64,000 nucleotides of DNA from Chloroflexota bacterium (GTDB lineage: Bacteria; Chloroflexota; UBA11872): contig JAPPLN010000038.1 of assembly GCA_028874175.1 (NCBI GenBank), positions 20,974 through 84,973 of the forward strand. The letters run 5' to 3'. Under the pieces are notes generated by a model that had not been told where the DNA came from, did no database searches, and saw only the letters and a program-made list of their open reading frames with translations. Both the position numbers and the translations under genes were made by a program. Below are positions 34,746 through 43,698 of the stretch, in pieces (the stretch's first letter is position 1; each line of letters begins with the position of its first letter).

Positions 34746-35459
34746 GTGAACATGCAACTTGCTGAAATCGACCTGCGGCGCGAAGGCCCGCGGCTGCGGG
34801 GCCAGCCGGCCGAGGAGGTGCTGCGCGAAGTCGTGCGCGCCTACGCCCCGGACGTGGCGCTCTCGTGCTCCTTCGGCGGGCCCAGCGGCATGGTGCTGGT
34901 GGACATGCTGGCGCGGCAGGACCTGCTGAACGACGTCGAGGTCTATTACCTGGACACCGGCCTGCTGTTCGAGGCTGCGCACGAAGTGCGCGAGGAGATC
35001 GAGCAGCGGTACGGGTTCGAGGCCACGGCGTATCTGCCGGACTTGTCGGTGGCCGAACAGGCGGAGCTATACGGCGACGCGCTGTGGGATCGCGACCCAG
35101 ACGCCTGTTGCGGGATCCGCAAGGTCGGGCCGAACGCGCGGGCGCTGGCCGACAAGCGGGCCTGGATTACGGGCGTGCGGCGCGACCAGTCGGCGCAAAG
35201 AGCGGCGACGGCGGTGATCGAGTGGAACGCGAAGTTCGGGCTAGTGAAGGTGGCGCCGCTGAGCGGTTGGACCGAAGCCGAGATCTGGGACTACATCCGA
35301 CGCCACGACGTGCCCTACAACCGGCTGCACGACGAGGGATACCCGAGCCTGGGCTGCAATACGCGCTGCACCTCGCGCCCGCTGCCGGGCGAGTCGCTAC
35401 GGAGCGGCCGATGGCGAGGACTCGACAAGACCGAATGCGGTCTGCACGGAAACACCTAG
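34746..35459 (+). CDS. cysH: Adenylylsulfate/phosphoadenylylsulfate reductase
   Basis: 237 residues. Reduces APS or PAPS to sulfite using thioredoxin. N-type PP-loop-like [12 protein letters not shown], cluster ligands ACCGIRKV and [12 protein letters not shown], and the catalytic C-terminal KTECGLH are present. The CC pair means a [4Fe-4S] APS reductase is likely. The second cluster pair is Cys-x3-Cys (CNTRC), where relatives usually have Cys-x2-Cys. GTG start at 34746 with GGAGG 12 bases upstream. Confidence 0.9.
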   Translation: MNMQLAEIDLRREGPRLRGQPAEEVLREVVRAYAPDVALSCSFGGPSGMVLVDMLARQDLLNDVEVYYLDTGLLFEAAHEVREEIEQRYGFEATAYLPDLSVAEQAELYGDALWDRDPDACCGIRKVGPNARALADKRAWITGVRRDQSAQRAATAVIEWNAKFGLVKVAPLSGWTEAEIWDYIRRHDVPYNRLHDEGYPSLGCNTRCTSRPLPGESLRSGRWRGLDKTECGLHGNT

Positions 35460-35461
35460 GG

Positions 35462-36064
35462 ATGGTCAAGTCAATGGACTGCAATGGGTTTGCCGCCTAC
35501 GGGCGGCCGGAGCCGGCCGGGGTCACGATCTGGCTGACGGGTCTGTCGGGCGCGGGCAAGACGACGCTGGCGGAGCGGCTGACGCCGGAACTGGAGTGTC
35601 GAGGGCACCGCGTGGAGTCGCTGGACGGCGACGTGGTGCGCACGCACCTGAGCAAGGGGCTGGGGTTCACGCGCGAGGACCGCGACGAGAACATCCGGCG
35701 CATTGCGTGGGTAGCGGCGCTGGGGACGCGGCACGGCGCGACGATGCTGGTGTCGGCGATCTCGCCCTATACGGAAGGTCGACGCGAAGCGCGGGACCAG
35801 ATTGGCCAATTCGTTGAGGTTTACGTGAAGTGCTCGCTTGACGAGTTGATCGAGCGCGACCCCAAGGGGCTGTACGCGAAGGCGCTGGCCGGTGAGATCG
35901 AGAACTTCACCGGGGTCAACGATCCGTACGAAGCGCCGGTGAGCCCGGAGATCGTGGTGGAAACGGACATGGAGTCGGTAGAGCAAAGCGCGGCCAAGAT
36001 CCTGGAAGGCCTGGAACGCCTGGGCTACCTGGCGCCCGTGACCGACTGCGTGGCGGCGGCCTGA
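35462..36064 (+). CDS. cysC: Adenylylsulfate kinase
   Basis: About 200 residues. Phosphorylates APS to PAPS. P-loop GLSGAGKTT (about 28-36), the [24 protein letters not shown] substrate region, and the [12 protein letters not shown] motif are typical. Three bases separate it from cysH. ATG 35474 is an alternative start. A kinase together with an APS-type reductase suggests PAPS is made for sulfation or that the reductase accepts both. Confidence 0.93.
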   Translation: MVKSMDCNGFAAYGRPEPAGVTIWLTGLSGAGKTTLAERLTPELECRGHRVESLDGDVVRTHLSKGLGFTREDRDENIRRIAWVAALGTRHGATMLVSAISPYTEGRREARDQIGQFVEVYVKCSLDELIERDPKGLYAKALAGEIENFTGVNDPYEAPVSPEIVVETDMESVEQSAAKILEGLERLGYLAPVTDCVAAA

Positions 36065-37149
36065 TGGCGGCCGTGACAGCGCCCGTGGCGATCAAGCTCT
36101 CGCCGCGGCAGCTGGCGGACCTGGAGCTGTTTCGCGTGGGTGGCTACCGCCCGCTCACTGGGTTTATGACGCAGCCGGAGTACGCGGCCGTGCTGAAGGA
36201 CATGCACCTGCCGGACGGACAGCCCTGGCCACTGCCGATCACGCTGGCGGTGGACGCGGAGACGGCCGCGCTGGTGCGCGAGGGCGACCGGCTGGATCTG
36301 CTGGACGGCGCGGGCCGGCCTCGCGGCGAGCTGGAAGTGCACCAGCGCTTCCACTACGACAAGACGGCGGAGGCGCAAGCCGTATACCGAACGACCGACG
36401 CCGAACATCCCGGCGTGGCCGCGCTGTATGCACAGGGAGAGGTTCTGCTGGGCGGGCCGGTGACCTGTTTCGGCGAATCGACGGACCAGGCCGAGGATCC
36501 ACGGCACCTGACGCCGACGCAGTTGCGCGACCGGTTTGACGCGCTGGGTTGGCGGACGGTGGTTGGGTTCCAGACGCGTAACCCAATTCACCGGGCGCAC
36601 GAATACATCCAGAAGGCCGCATTGGAGATGGTGGACGGGCTGCTGGTGCATCCGCTGGTGGGCGTCACCAAGGAGGACGACGTGCCGGCGGAGGTGCGCT
36701 GGCGCTGCTACGAGGTGCTGCTGGACGGCTACTTCCCGCGCGACCGGGTGGTGCTGGCTGCGTTGCCGGCGGCGATGCGATACGCCGGGCCGCGCGAGGC
36801 GGTGTTTCACGCGCTGGTGCGGCGGAACTACGGCTGCACACACTTCATCGTCGGCCGCGACCACGCGGGCGTGGGGGATTACTACGGCCCGCACGACGCG
36901 CAGCACATCTTTCACGAATTCGACGCCGGCGAACTGGGTATTACCCCGCTGTTCTTCGAGCACGCCTTCTGGTGCACGGAGTGCGCGGGGATGGGCTCGG
37001 CGAAGACCTGTCCGCACGACGGGGCCAACCACGTGTTCCTCAGCGGCACGCGGCTTCGGGGGCTGCTGAGCGAAGGGCGGCGACCGCCGGCGGAGTTCAC
37101 GCGTCCGGAGGTCGCAGCCGTGCTGGCGGAGGCCTACGCCCAGCGCTGA
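36064..37149 (+). CDS. sat: Sulfate adenylyltransferase (ATP sulfurylase)
   Basis: 361 residues. Forms APS from sulfate and ATP. Signature motifs: FQTRNPIHRAHEYIQ (QTRN plus HxxH) and VGRDHAGVGDYYG, both complete; CTECAGMGSAKTCPH contains the zinc Cys/His set of the family. It lacks about 25-30 residues at the N-terminus compared with the family (starts at LSPRQLADLELFRVGGYRPLTG). Its ATG overlaps the cysC stop by one base. Confidence 0.93.
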   Translation: MAAVTAPVAIKLSPRQLADLELFRVGGYRPLTGFMTQPEYAAVLKDMHLPDGQPWPLPITLAVDAETAALVREGDRLDLLDGAGRPRGELEVHQRFHYDKTAEAQAVYRTTDAEHPGVAALYAQGEVLLGGPVTCFGESTDQAEDPRHLTPTQLRDRFDALGWRTVVGFQTRNPIHRAHEYIQKAALEMVDGLLVHPLVGVTKEDDVPAEVRWRCYEVLLDGYFPRDRVVLAALPAAMRYAGPREAVFHALVRRNYGCTHFIVGRDHAGVGDYYGPHDAQHIFHEFDAGELGITPLFFEHAFWCTECAGMGSAKTCPHDGANHVFLSGTRLRGLLSEGRRPPAEFTRPEVAAVLAEAYAQR

Positions 37150-37204
37150 GCGACGGGGCGTAGGCTTTAGCGGCTGGCGCAAGCGGCGGGACCGAGGTGC
37201 GGCG

Positions 37205-38101
37205 GTGAAGGCTCGCATCGCGACACGCCGTTCGCCGCTGGCTCGAGCACAGGCGGCGCTGGTGGCCGATCTGCTGATTGCGGCGAGTCCCGGGCTGCGC
37301 ATTGAGTTCGTGCTGGTGGACACGGCGGGCGACCTGGACCGCAGCCGGGCAATCGAGACGCTGGGCGAGCGGGGCGTGTTTTCCCGCGGCGTGCAGGCGG
37401 CGCTCCTCGACGGACGCGCCGACATCGCGGTGCACAGCTACAAGGACTTGCCGACGGAACCATTGGCTGGTCTAGGGATTGCGGCCATTCCGGTCAGAGC
37501 CGATCCGCGCGACGCGCTCGTGAGTGGGAGCGGCAAGGGATTGGCCGACCTTTCGGAAGGCGCCGCGGTTGGCACCGGCAGCGCCCGGCGGTCGGCCCAG
37601 GTCCTGGCAGCCCGCCCCGACCTGCGCGTGCAACCCCTGCGCGGCAACGTGGGTACGCGCGTTGAACGCGTGCGGGCCGGACAGCTCGACGCGGCGGTTC
37701 TAGCGGTGGCGGGACTGGAACGGGCGGGTCTGGCCGGCGACATCGCCGAGATCCTGGAACCGCCGGAGTTTCTGCCGGCGCCGGCGCAGGGCGCGCTGGC
37801 GGTGGAGGTTCGCACGGACAAGCCGGACGTTGAGAATCTAGTGAAGCGAATTGACGACGCGGATTCTCGGGCGGCAGTGACGGCCGAGCGGGCCTTTCTG
37901 CGCGACCTGCGCGGCGGTTGCAATGTGGCGGCTGGAGCGCTGGCGACCCTGGACGGCGCCGACCTGACGCTGACGGCGGGGCTGTTCGGCGAGGGCGAAG
38001 CGCAGCCGCTGACGCTTCAAGGGCGCGTGCGCGATGCCGACGCGCTGGGCCGGCAGGCAGCCGCCCGCGTGCTGGCGGCGCGGGATCAGGCGACGCAGTG
38101 A
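37205..38101 (+). CDS. hemC: Hydroxymethylbilane synthase (porphobilinogen deaminase)
   Basis: 298 residues. Joins four porphobilinogens to hydroxymethylbilane. N-terminal IATRRSPLARAQAALVA and TAGDLD...GVFSRGVQAAL are typical, and the dipyrromethane-cofactor Cys is present in LRGGCNVAAG (about residue 239). GTG start. The GTGA overlap joins it to cobA. Confidence 0.94.
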   Translation: MKARIATRRSPLARAQAALVADLLIAASPGLRIEFVLVDTAGDLDRSRAIETLGERGVFSRGVQAALLDGRADIAVHSYKDLPTEPLAGLGIAAIPVRADPRDALVSGSGKGLADLSEGAAVGTGSARRSAQVLAARPDLRVQPLRGNVGTRVERVRAGQLDAAVLAVAGLERAGLAGDIAEILEPPEFLPAPAQGALAVEVRTDKPDVENLVKRIDDADSRAAVTAERAFLRDLRGGCNVAAGALATLDGADLTLTAGLFGEGEAQPLTLQGRVRDADALGRQAAARVLAARDQATQ

Positions 38102-38847
38102 AGGCGCACGCGGGAACCATCTACCTGGTCGGTGCGGGTCCCGGAGATCCGAAGTTGATTACCGTGCATGGCCGCGAAGTCCTGGAGTCGGCGGACGCCG
38201 TGGTGCACGACCGGCTGATATCGCCTGAGCTGTTGAAGCTGGCGCGGGTCGGCGCGCGGATCGTGGACGTCGGCAAGGCGCCGGGTCGGGCCTCGCGGAG
38301 CCAGGATGAGATCAATGACTTGCTGATTGCACTGGCTCGCGAGGGGCTCTCGGTCTGCCGGCTCAAGGGCGGGGACCCGTTCGTCTTCGGTCGTGGCGGC
38401 GAGGAAGTGCTGGCGGCGCGGGCCGCCGGAATACCGGTTGTCGTGGTGCCCGGAATCTCGTCGGCGCTGGCCGGGCCCACCGCGGCGGACGTGCCCGTAA
38501 CGCATCGAGGTGTGGAGTCAAGCTTCACGGTCGTGACCGGTCACGACGCACGTTCGGCTGGTGATGCCGGAGTGGACTGGCAACGCATAGCCGGCACGCC
38601 GGGGTCCATCGTGGTGTTGATGGGCGTCGGGAACCTGGGGGCGATTGCGGGGAAGCTGATCGAGGGCGGACGCCCGCCCGACGAGCCGGTGCGTGTGGTG
38701 GAGCGCGCCACGCTGCCCGGGCAACGCGTGCTTTCGGGGACGCTCGCGACCATCGAACCGCGTGCGCGGGAGGCGGGACTCACGGCCCCCGCGGTGATCG
38801 TCGTGGGACCTGTCGTCGGAGTGCTGAACGACAGCGAGACCTCGTGA
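38098..38847 (+). CDS. cobA: Uroporphyrinogen-III C-methyltransferase
   Basis: 249 residues. Two SAM-dependent methylations of uroporphyrinogen III give precorrin-2 on the way to siroheme. The family motifs VGAGPGDPKLIT near the start and RLKGGDPFVFGRGGEE around 82-97 are complete. No precorrin-2 dehydrogenase/ferrochelatase is fused, as it would be in CysG. GTG start, four-base overlaps on both sides. Confidence 0.94.
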   Translation: MKAHAGTIYLVGAGPGDPKLITVHGREVLESADAVVHDRLISPELLKLARVGARIVDVGKAPGRASRSQDEINDLLIALAREGLSVCRLKGGDPFVFGRGGEEVLAARAAGIPVVVVPGISSALAGPTAADVPVTHRGVESSFTVVTGHDARSAGDAGVDWQRIAGTPGSIVVLMGVGNLGAIAGKLIEGGRPPDEPVRVVERATLPGQRVLSGTLATIEPRAREAGLTAPAVIVVGPVVGVLNDSETS

Positions 38848-39626
38848 AGCGGCCGCGAGTCGTGGTGACGCGGCCGTCGAATGGGCCCGATCGGCTGACC
38901 GAACGGCTGCAGGCGTTGGGTTGCGAGGTGGTGGCGGCACCGGCGATCCGAATCGGCCCGCCGCGCAGCTACGAGGCGCTGGACGCCCTGGTGCGAGCGC
39001 CGGGCAGGTTTGACTATCTGCTGTTCATGAGCCGCAACGCCGTGCGGTACTACGTGCAGCGCGCGCGTCGTTTTCGGCGCGGCGGTCCACCCGTGCCAAC
39101 CGGCGCTCAGGTCGGCGTCGTCGGAGCCGCCACCCACGCTGTGGCCGAACGGGCGGGCATTGACGTGACCATTCGATCGAATGGTCGAACCGGGGTCGAC
39201 CTCTCGGCGGCTGTGGCCGCCGACGCCGCGACGGGGGCACGGGTGGCCGTGGTCCAGGCAGAGGATGGACTCGAGGAACCGGCCGAGCGCCTGCGGTCCG
39301 CCGGGCTGTCGGTCACTCGCGTGCCGGCTTACCGGACGCGGCCGGCAGCGGTGCCTCGGGAGATTGCGGCCGCCGTGCGGAACGGTGAGGTTGACGCACT
39401 GGCGTTTGCCAGCCCCTCCAGCGCGGTGAGTTTTGCGGTGGCACTGGGTGGCTTGGGGACGGTTCCAGAAAGCGTCGCGGTGGCGGCTATCGGGCCGACG
39501 ACGGCGGCGGCGTGTGCTCGGGCGGGGCGGGCGCCGGACGTGGTGGCGGGGGACTCAAGCGCGGAGGCGTTGGCGGAAGCGGTAGTGGGTCACGTGAAAC
39601 ACCCGGAAGGTGCCAGCACGGCCTAG
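38844..39626 (+). CDS. hemD: Uroporphyrinogen-III synthase
   Basis: 260 residues. Closes hydroxymethylbilane to uroporphyrinogen III. Weakly conserved family, but the VVVTRPSNGPDRL start, FDYLLFMSRNAVRYY, and VDALAFASPSSAVSFA segments and the position between cobA and hemB support the call. GTG start inside the cobA stop. Confidence 0.85.
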   Translation: MKRPRVVVTRPSNGPDRLTERLQALGCEVVAAPAIRIGPPRSYEALDALVRAPGRFDYLLFMSRNAVRYYVQRARRFRRGGPPVPTGAQVGVVGAATHAVAERAGIDVTIRSNGRTGVDLSAAVAADAATGARVAVVQAEDGLEEPAERLRSAGLSVTRVPAYRTRPAAVPREIAAAVRNGEVDALAFASPSSAVSFAVALGGLGTVPESVAVAAIGPTTAAACARAGRAPDVVAGDSSAEALAEAVVGHVKHPEGASTA

Positions 39627-39713
39627 CGAGCATGCGAACCACCGTGCCTGCGCCGGATGGCCAGCCGGGACCCAGACTTAGAATGGCCTTCCCGATCTGG
39701 AGGGCGTGAGGAA

Positions 39714-40736
39714 ATGCGCGAGCGTCTGATTGGGGCGGTGACGGCGACTGACGAGGTGGGTGCGATACGGCCGCGGCGGTTGCGGCGGTTGGCGGGGTTG
39801 CGGCGGTTGGTGCGGGAGACGCGGCTGTCGGTGGACCAGTTGCTCTACCCGATGTTCGTGGTGCCGGGCGAGGGCGTGGAGACCGAGATTGGGTCGCTGC
39901 CGGGGCAGATGCAGCGGTCGGTGGACCGGATGGGTGCGGCGGCCCGCGAGGTGGCTGCGGCCGGGATCCAAGGTGTGTTGCTGTTTGGTCAGGCGGCGGT
40001 GAAGTCGCCGGAGGGCGATGAGGCGTCCTCGGCTGACGGGGCGGTGCAGCGGGCGATTGGGGAGATCAAAGAGACAAGCCCGGAACTGGTGGTGTTCACG
40101 GACGTGTGCCTGTGCGCCTATACGGATCACGGACACTGCGGGGTGCTGGACGGCCAGTCCATCGACAACGACGCCTCGGTGGAGCGGATTGCGGAGGTGG
40201 CAATCTCGCACGCGCAGGCCGGCGCGGACGTGGTAGCGCCCTCGGACATGATGGACGGGCGCGTGGGCGCGATCCGGTCGATGCTGGACGCGGAGGGTTT
40301 CAGCGAGACCGCGATCATGGCGTACGCCGCGAAGTACGCCAGCGCGTTCTATGGGCCGTTTCGCGAAGCCTCCGGTTCGGCCCCCGCGTTCGGAGACCGG
40401 CGCGGGTACCAGATGGATCCCGGCAACGCGCGCGAGGCGCTGTGGGAGGTTGGGCTGGACCTCGAGGAAGGCGCGGACATCGTGATGGTGAAGCCCGCGC
40501 TGACCTACCTGGACGTGGTGGCGCGGGTTCGCGCCGAATACGACGCGCCGCTGGCGGCCTACCTGGTGAGTGGCGAGTACGCGGCGATCAAGGCCGGCGC
40601 GGCGCGCGGCTGGCTGGACGAACGCGCGGCGGCCTTGGAGGCGCTGACGGCGGTGGCGCGGGCGGGCGCCGACATCATCATCACCTACTGGGCGCCTGAG
40701 GCTGCGGGCTGGCTGGACGAGGGACCGACGCACTGA
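39714..40736 (+). CDS. hemB: Delta-aminolevulinic acid dehydratase (porphobilinogen synthase)
   Basis: 340 residues. Condenses two 5-aminolevulinates. The zinc cluster DVCLCAYTDHGHCG has three Cys, so this is the zinc-type enzyme. The two active-site lysines are in MAYAAKYASAFYGPFREA and MVKPALTYLD. GAGGAA directly precedes the start. HemA and HemL for aminolevulinate synthesis are not in the window. Confidence 0.95.
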   Translation: MRERLIGAVTATDEVGAIRPRRLRRLAGLRRLVRETRLSVDQLLYPMFVVPGEGVETEIGSLPGQMQRSVDRMGAAAREVAAAGIQGVLLFGQAAVKSPEGDEASSADGAVQRAIGEIKETSPELVVFTDVCLCAYTDHGHCGVLDGQSIDNDASVERIAEVAISHAQAGADVVAPSDMMDGRVGAIRSMLDAEGFSETAIMAYAAKYASAFYGPFREASGSAPAFGDRRGYQMDPGNAREALWEVGLDLEEGADIVMVKPALTYLDVVARVRAEYDAPLAAYLVSGEYAAIKAGAARGWLDERAAALEALTAVARAGADIIITYWAPEAAGWLDEGPTH

Positions 40737-40759
40737 CGCAGGGCACGCGCCGCGCGGTT

Positions 40760-41617
40760 GTGCTGAGCGCGGCGGCGGCGGCGGCGTTTTCGTTGGGTGC
40801 GCCGCTGTCGCGGCTGGCGGCGCCGGTGAGCGCGGCGGAAGTGACGCTGTGGCGGCTGGGGCTGGCGACGCTCGTGGCGTTCGGGCTAGCCCGGGTGTCG
40901 GGAGTCTCGCTGGCGCACATTCGCGAGCGGCGAACGGCCGTTTTGGGCGCGACTCTCTATGCGCATTTCCTGCTGTTCACGCTGGCGGCGCAGACGACGA
41001 CCACCGCGCACACGCTGGCGCTGGTGTACGGCTCGCCGGCGCTGGTGGCGCTGGGTTCCGCGCTGATCCTGCGGGAACCACCGCGGCCCATGCAGATCGT
41101 CGGCGTGCTGGCGGCGGTGGGCGGAATCGCGATCCTGGTTGGGTTCGAGCCGGCCGAGAGCGGGGCGACGCTGGGCGGGGACTTGGCGGCGGCAGGGTCC
41201 GGCGCGGCATTGGCGGCGTACGTGCTGGCGGGGCGCTATTACCGCGGCGCCATGCCGCTATCGGCCTACGTGTTCGCGGTCTACGGGTGGGCGGCGCTGC
41301 TGGCGCTGCCCTACGCGGTCTTCTCCTTCGAGCCAGCTTCGTACGACGGGGGACGCATCCTGGTCCTGGTGATCCTGGGGGTGGTGCCGCTGGGGCTGGG
41401 TCACACACTGCTCAACGCGGCGCTGCGGCGGGCGCGGGCGACGATTCCCAACGTGATCACCACGCAGGAGGTCACCGGCGGTGTGATTCTGGCGGCGCTG
41501 CTCTACGGCGAAATCCCGGGTCCCAGCGCTGTGCTGGGGGCGCTGCTGGCGCTGGCCGGGGTAGTCACTGCAGTGGTATTCGGGCGCGGCGAGCGCCAGG
41601 CGCCGGTGGGTTCCTAG
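40760..41617 (+). CDS. EamA/DMT-superfamily transporter
   Basis: 285 residues with about ten hydrophobic segments in two EamA repeats. Characteristic small-residue helices such as YGSPALVALGSALILREPP (end of the first repeat) and VTGGVILAALLYGEIPGPS in the second. Metabolite exporter of unknown substrate. GTG start. Its stop overlaps the convergent kinase stop by four bases. Confidence 0.85.
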   Translation: MLSAAAAAAFSLGAPLSRLAAPVSAAEVTLWRLGLATLVAFGLARVSGVSLAHIRERRTAVLGATLYAHFLLFTLAAQTTTTAHTLALVYGSPALVALGSALILREPPRPMQIVGVLAAVGGIAILVGFEPAESGATLGGDLAAAGSGAALAAYVLAGRYYRGAMPLSAYVFAVYGWAALLALPYAVFSFEPASYDGGRILVLVILGVVPLGLGHTLLNAALRRARATIPNVITTQEVTGGVILAALLYGEIPGPSAVLGALLALAGVVTAVVFGRGERQAPVGS

Positions 41618-43644
41618 GGGCGAAAGCGCAGGGTTGCGACCGCGCCGGGCGCGTCCTGGCGCGGGGCGATGTCGAAGTCGCCATCCAGATTGCGCTCCAC
41701 CAGGTTGCGAACGATCGTGAGGCCCAGCCCCTGATCGCGCATTAGGCTGAAGCCTTCGGGCAGCCCGATGCCGTCGTCCTCAATCGCAATGGCTAGCCGA
41801 CCGTTGTGCGCGGAGGCGTCAACGTGAATGCGGCCGGTGGTTCTTCCAGCCATGCCGTGCTCCACGGCGTTCCACAGCAATTCGTTGATCACGAGGGCAA
41901 AGACGGTGGCCTTCTCGGATTGGATGCGGCCGGGCCGGGCCTCCACGGTGATATCGATGCGGCGGCCGCTGGCGGTGAGGTCGCCGCGCAGCATGTCGGC
42001 CATCGAGTCGATGATCTGATGCACCGTGGTCTGTCCGATGGCGTCCTGCGAGAGCAGGTCGTGGACGCGGGCCATGCCGCCGATGCGTCCGGCGCTGAGC
42101 TTCAGCAGGGTGGAGGCTTCCTGGGTCTCGGTGCGCCGCGCCTGCATCTCCAGCAGCGAGGCGATGGTCTGCATGTTGTTCTTGACGCGGTGGTGCATCT
42201 CCTGCAGCAGGATGGACTTGGTCTCCAGTCCCTGCCGCACCTCCTCGAAGAGGCGAGCGTTTTCGATGGCAATGGCCGCGTGGTTGGCGAAGGTGAAGGC
42301 CAGGTCCACCTGTTCCCGGGTGTACTCGTGGGGCGCCGGGCTGTAGAGGCTGATGGCGCCCACGGCTCGGTCACGCAGGATCAGCGGCACGCTGAACAGG
42401 GCCCGGTAGCCCTCCGTGGCGATCAATTCGCGGGTGGCAACCAGCCGCTCGTCATTTAGCGCGTCGTTGACGACCACCGGCGCACGGGTGGCAACGGCCC
42501 TCCCGACCACACCGTCGCCAATGCCGAGGCTGTGTCGACGGTAGGCGTCGCCGAGGTTGTGGGAGGCCACGATGCGCATACGCTTCCCGTCCGCGTCCAC
42601 CTGCCAGATTGCCGCCTTGTCCACGTCGATGAGATGCGCGGCGGTCTGCGCGATCTGGGCCAACACGGACTCGGGTTCCAGGTCCGTGGTAAGCGTTCGG
42701 GCGAGATTCTGGACGGTGGTGAGCTGCTCGATCTTGCCGTGCAGGGCGTCGTCGGTCTGGCCGTGGAGGCGGGCGTTTTCGACGGCAATGGCGAGCTGGC
42801 CGGCAGTAATTTCGGCGAAGCGGACTTCCTCGTCGGTGAAGTCGCGGAACTCCGGGCTGGCCATGCTCAGGACGCCGATCAGGCGTTCGACGGTGAAGAG
42901 GACGATGGGGACGACGAGGAAGCTGCGCAGATCCTCCTCGCCGAGGCCGGGGACGTATTTGAAGCGGGGGTCGCTCCAGGCGTCACGTACGGCCACGGGC
43001 TGACCGACCTGGGCTGCCCAGCCGATGATGCCTTCGCCCAGGGCCAGCGTGGTTTGGCCCACGGCTTCCGGGTTGAAGGCGCGGGTAGCGCTGAGGATCA
43101 GGCGGCCGATGGCCTCGTCGTAGAGGTAGATGGTGACCTCGGAGACGCCCAGGTGGTCAGAGACGGACTCGACCGTGGCCAGCAGGACCTCGTTCAACTC
43201 CAGGGAGGAGTTGATGACGCTGTTGATCCGGTCCAGCGCGCGGACCGTGTTGTCGAGCAGCCGTTCGCGTTCGGTCGGCGTGGCGTTGATGGGAACGATG
43301 GCGTCATAACCGCGCACAAGCGCCTGAACGGCGGCCGTCTGCAACTGGACGAGTTCGTCGACGACTGCTTCGTGCTGCGATGGCGGTGCGTTGCGCAGCA
43401 CCGCGGTGCCCAACGCGCCCATGCGCTCGAGCGCGGTGGCCAGCAGGCCCGAGAGGGAGCCGCCACGTTCGGCCACGGTGGTGCCTGTGCTCTCGATGTG
43501 GCGCAGAAAAGCGCGGTTGGCGCGCAACTGCAACAGGAGCCGGCCGGCGTCCAGCATTGAGGCGTCCAGCCCGGCATCGGCCTGGTCCGCCAGCCAGCGG
43601 GCGAACTGCCGGCCTTGCTCAGTCCCGTCTCGAACCTGGGTCAC
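41614..43644 (-). CDS. GAF-domain sensor histidine kinase (HisKA_2 type)
   Basis: 676 residues, no transmembrane segment. Order: helical N-terminus (1-145), GAF domain 1 (about 146-300, LGVSEVTIYLYDE...), GAF domain 2 (about 320-470, IDVDKAAIWQVD...), a HisKA_2 dimerisation domain with the phosphoacceptor His in EMHHRVKNNMQTIASLL (about 480-496), and a HATPase domain with VINELLWNAVEHG and DDGIGLPEG. Cytosolic sensor; no response regulator next to it, so the partner is elsewhere. Confidence 0.92.
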   Translation of the reverse strand: MTQVRDGTEQGRQFARWLADQADAGLDASMLDAGRLLLQLRANRAFLRHIESTGTTVAERGGSLSGLLATALERMGALGTAVLRNAPPSQHEAVVDELVQLQTAAVQALVRGYDAIVPINATPTERERLLDNTVRALDRINSVINSSLELNEVLLATVESVSDHLGVSEVTIYLYDEAIGRLILSATRAFNPEAVGQTTLALGEGIIGWAAQVGQPVAVRDAWSDPRFKYVPGLGEEDLRSFLVVPIVLFTVERLIGVLSMASPEFRDFTDEEVRFAEITAGQLAIAVENARLHGQTDDALHGKIEQLTTVQNLARTLTTDLEPESVLAQIAQTAAHLIDVDKAAIWQVDADGKRMRIVASHNLGDAYRRHSLGIGDGVVGRAVATRAPVVVNDALNDERLVATRELIATEGYRALFSVPLILRDRAVGAISLYSPAPHEYTREQVDLAFTFANHAAIAIENARLFEEVRQGLETKSILLQEMHHRVKNNMQTIASLLEMQARRTETQEASTLLKLSAGRIGGMARVHDLLSQDAIGQTTVHQIIDSMADMLRGDLTASGRRIDITVEARPGRIQSEKATVFALVINELLWNAVEHGMAGRTTGRIHVDASAHNGRLAIAIEDDGIGLPEGFSLMRDQGLGLTIVRNLVERNLDGDFDIAPRQDAPGAVATLRFRP

Positions 43645-43698
43645 ACGTCGGACCTTCCGTCAGCCGCGGTCAGCCCGCGGCGCCCCTGCGTGAAGAGC

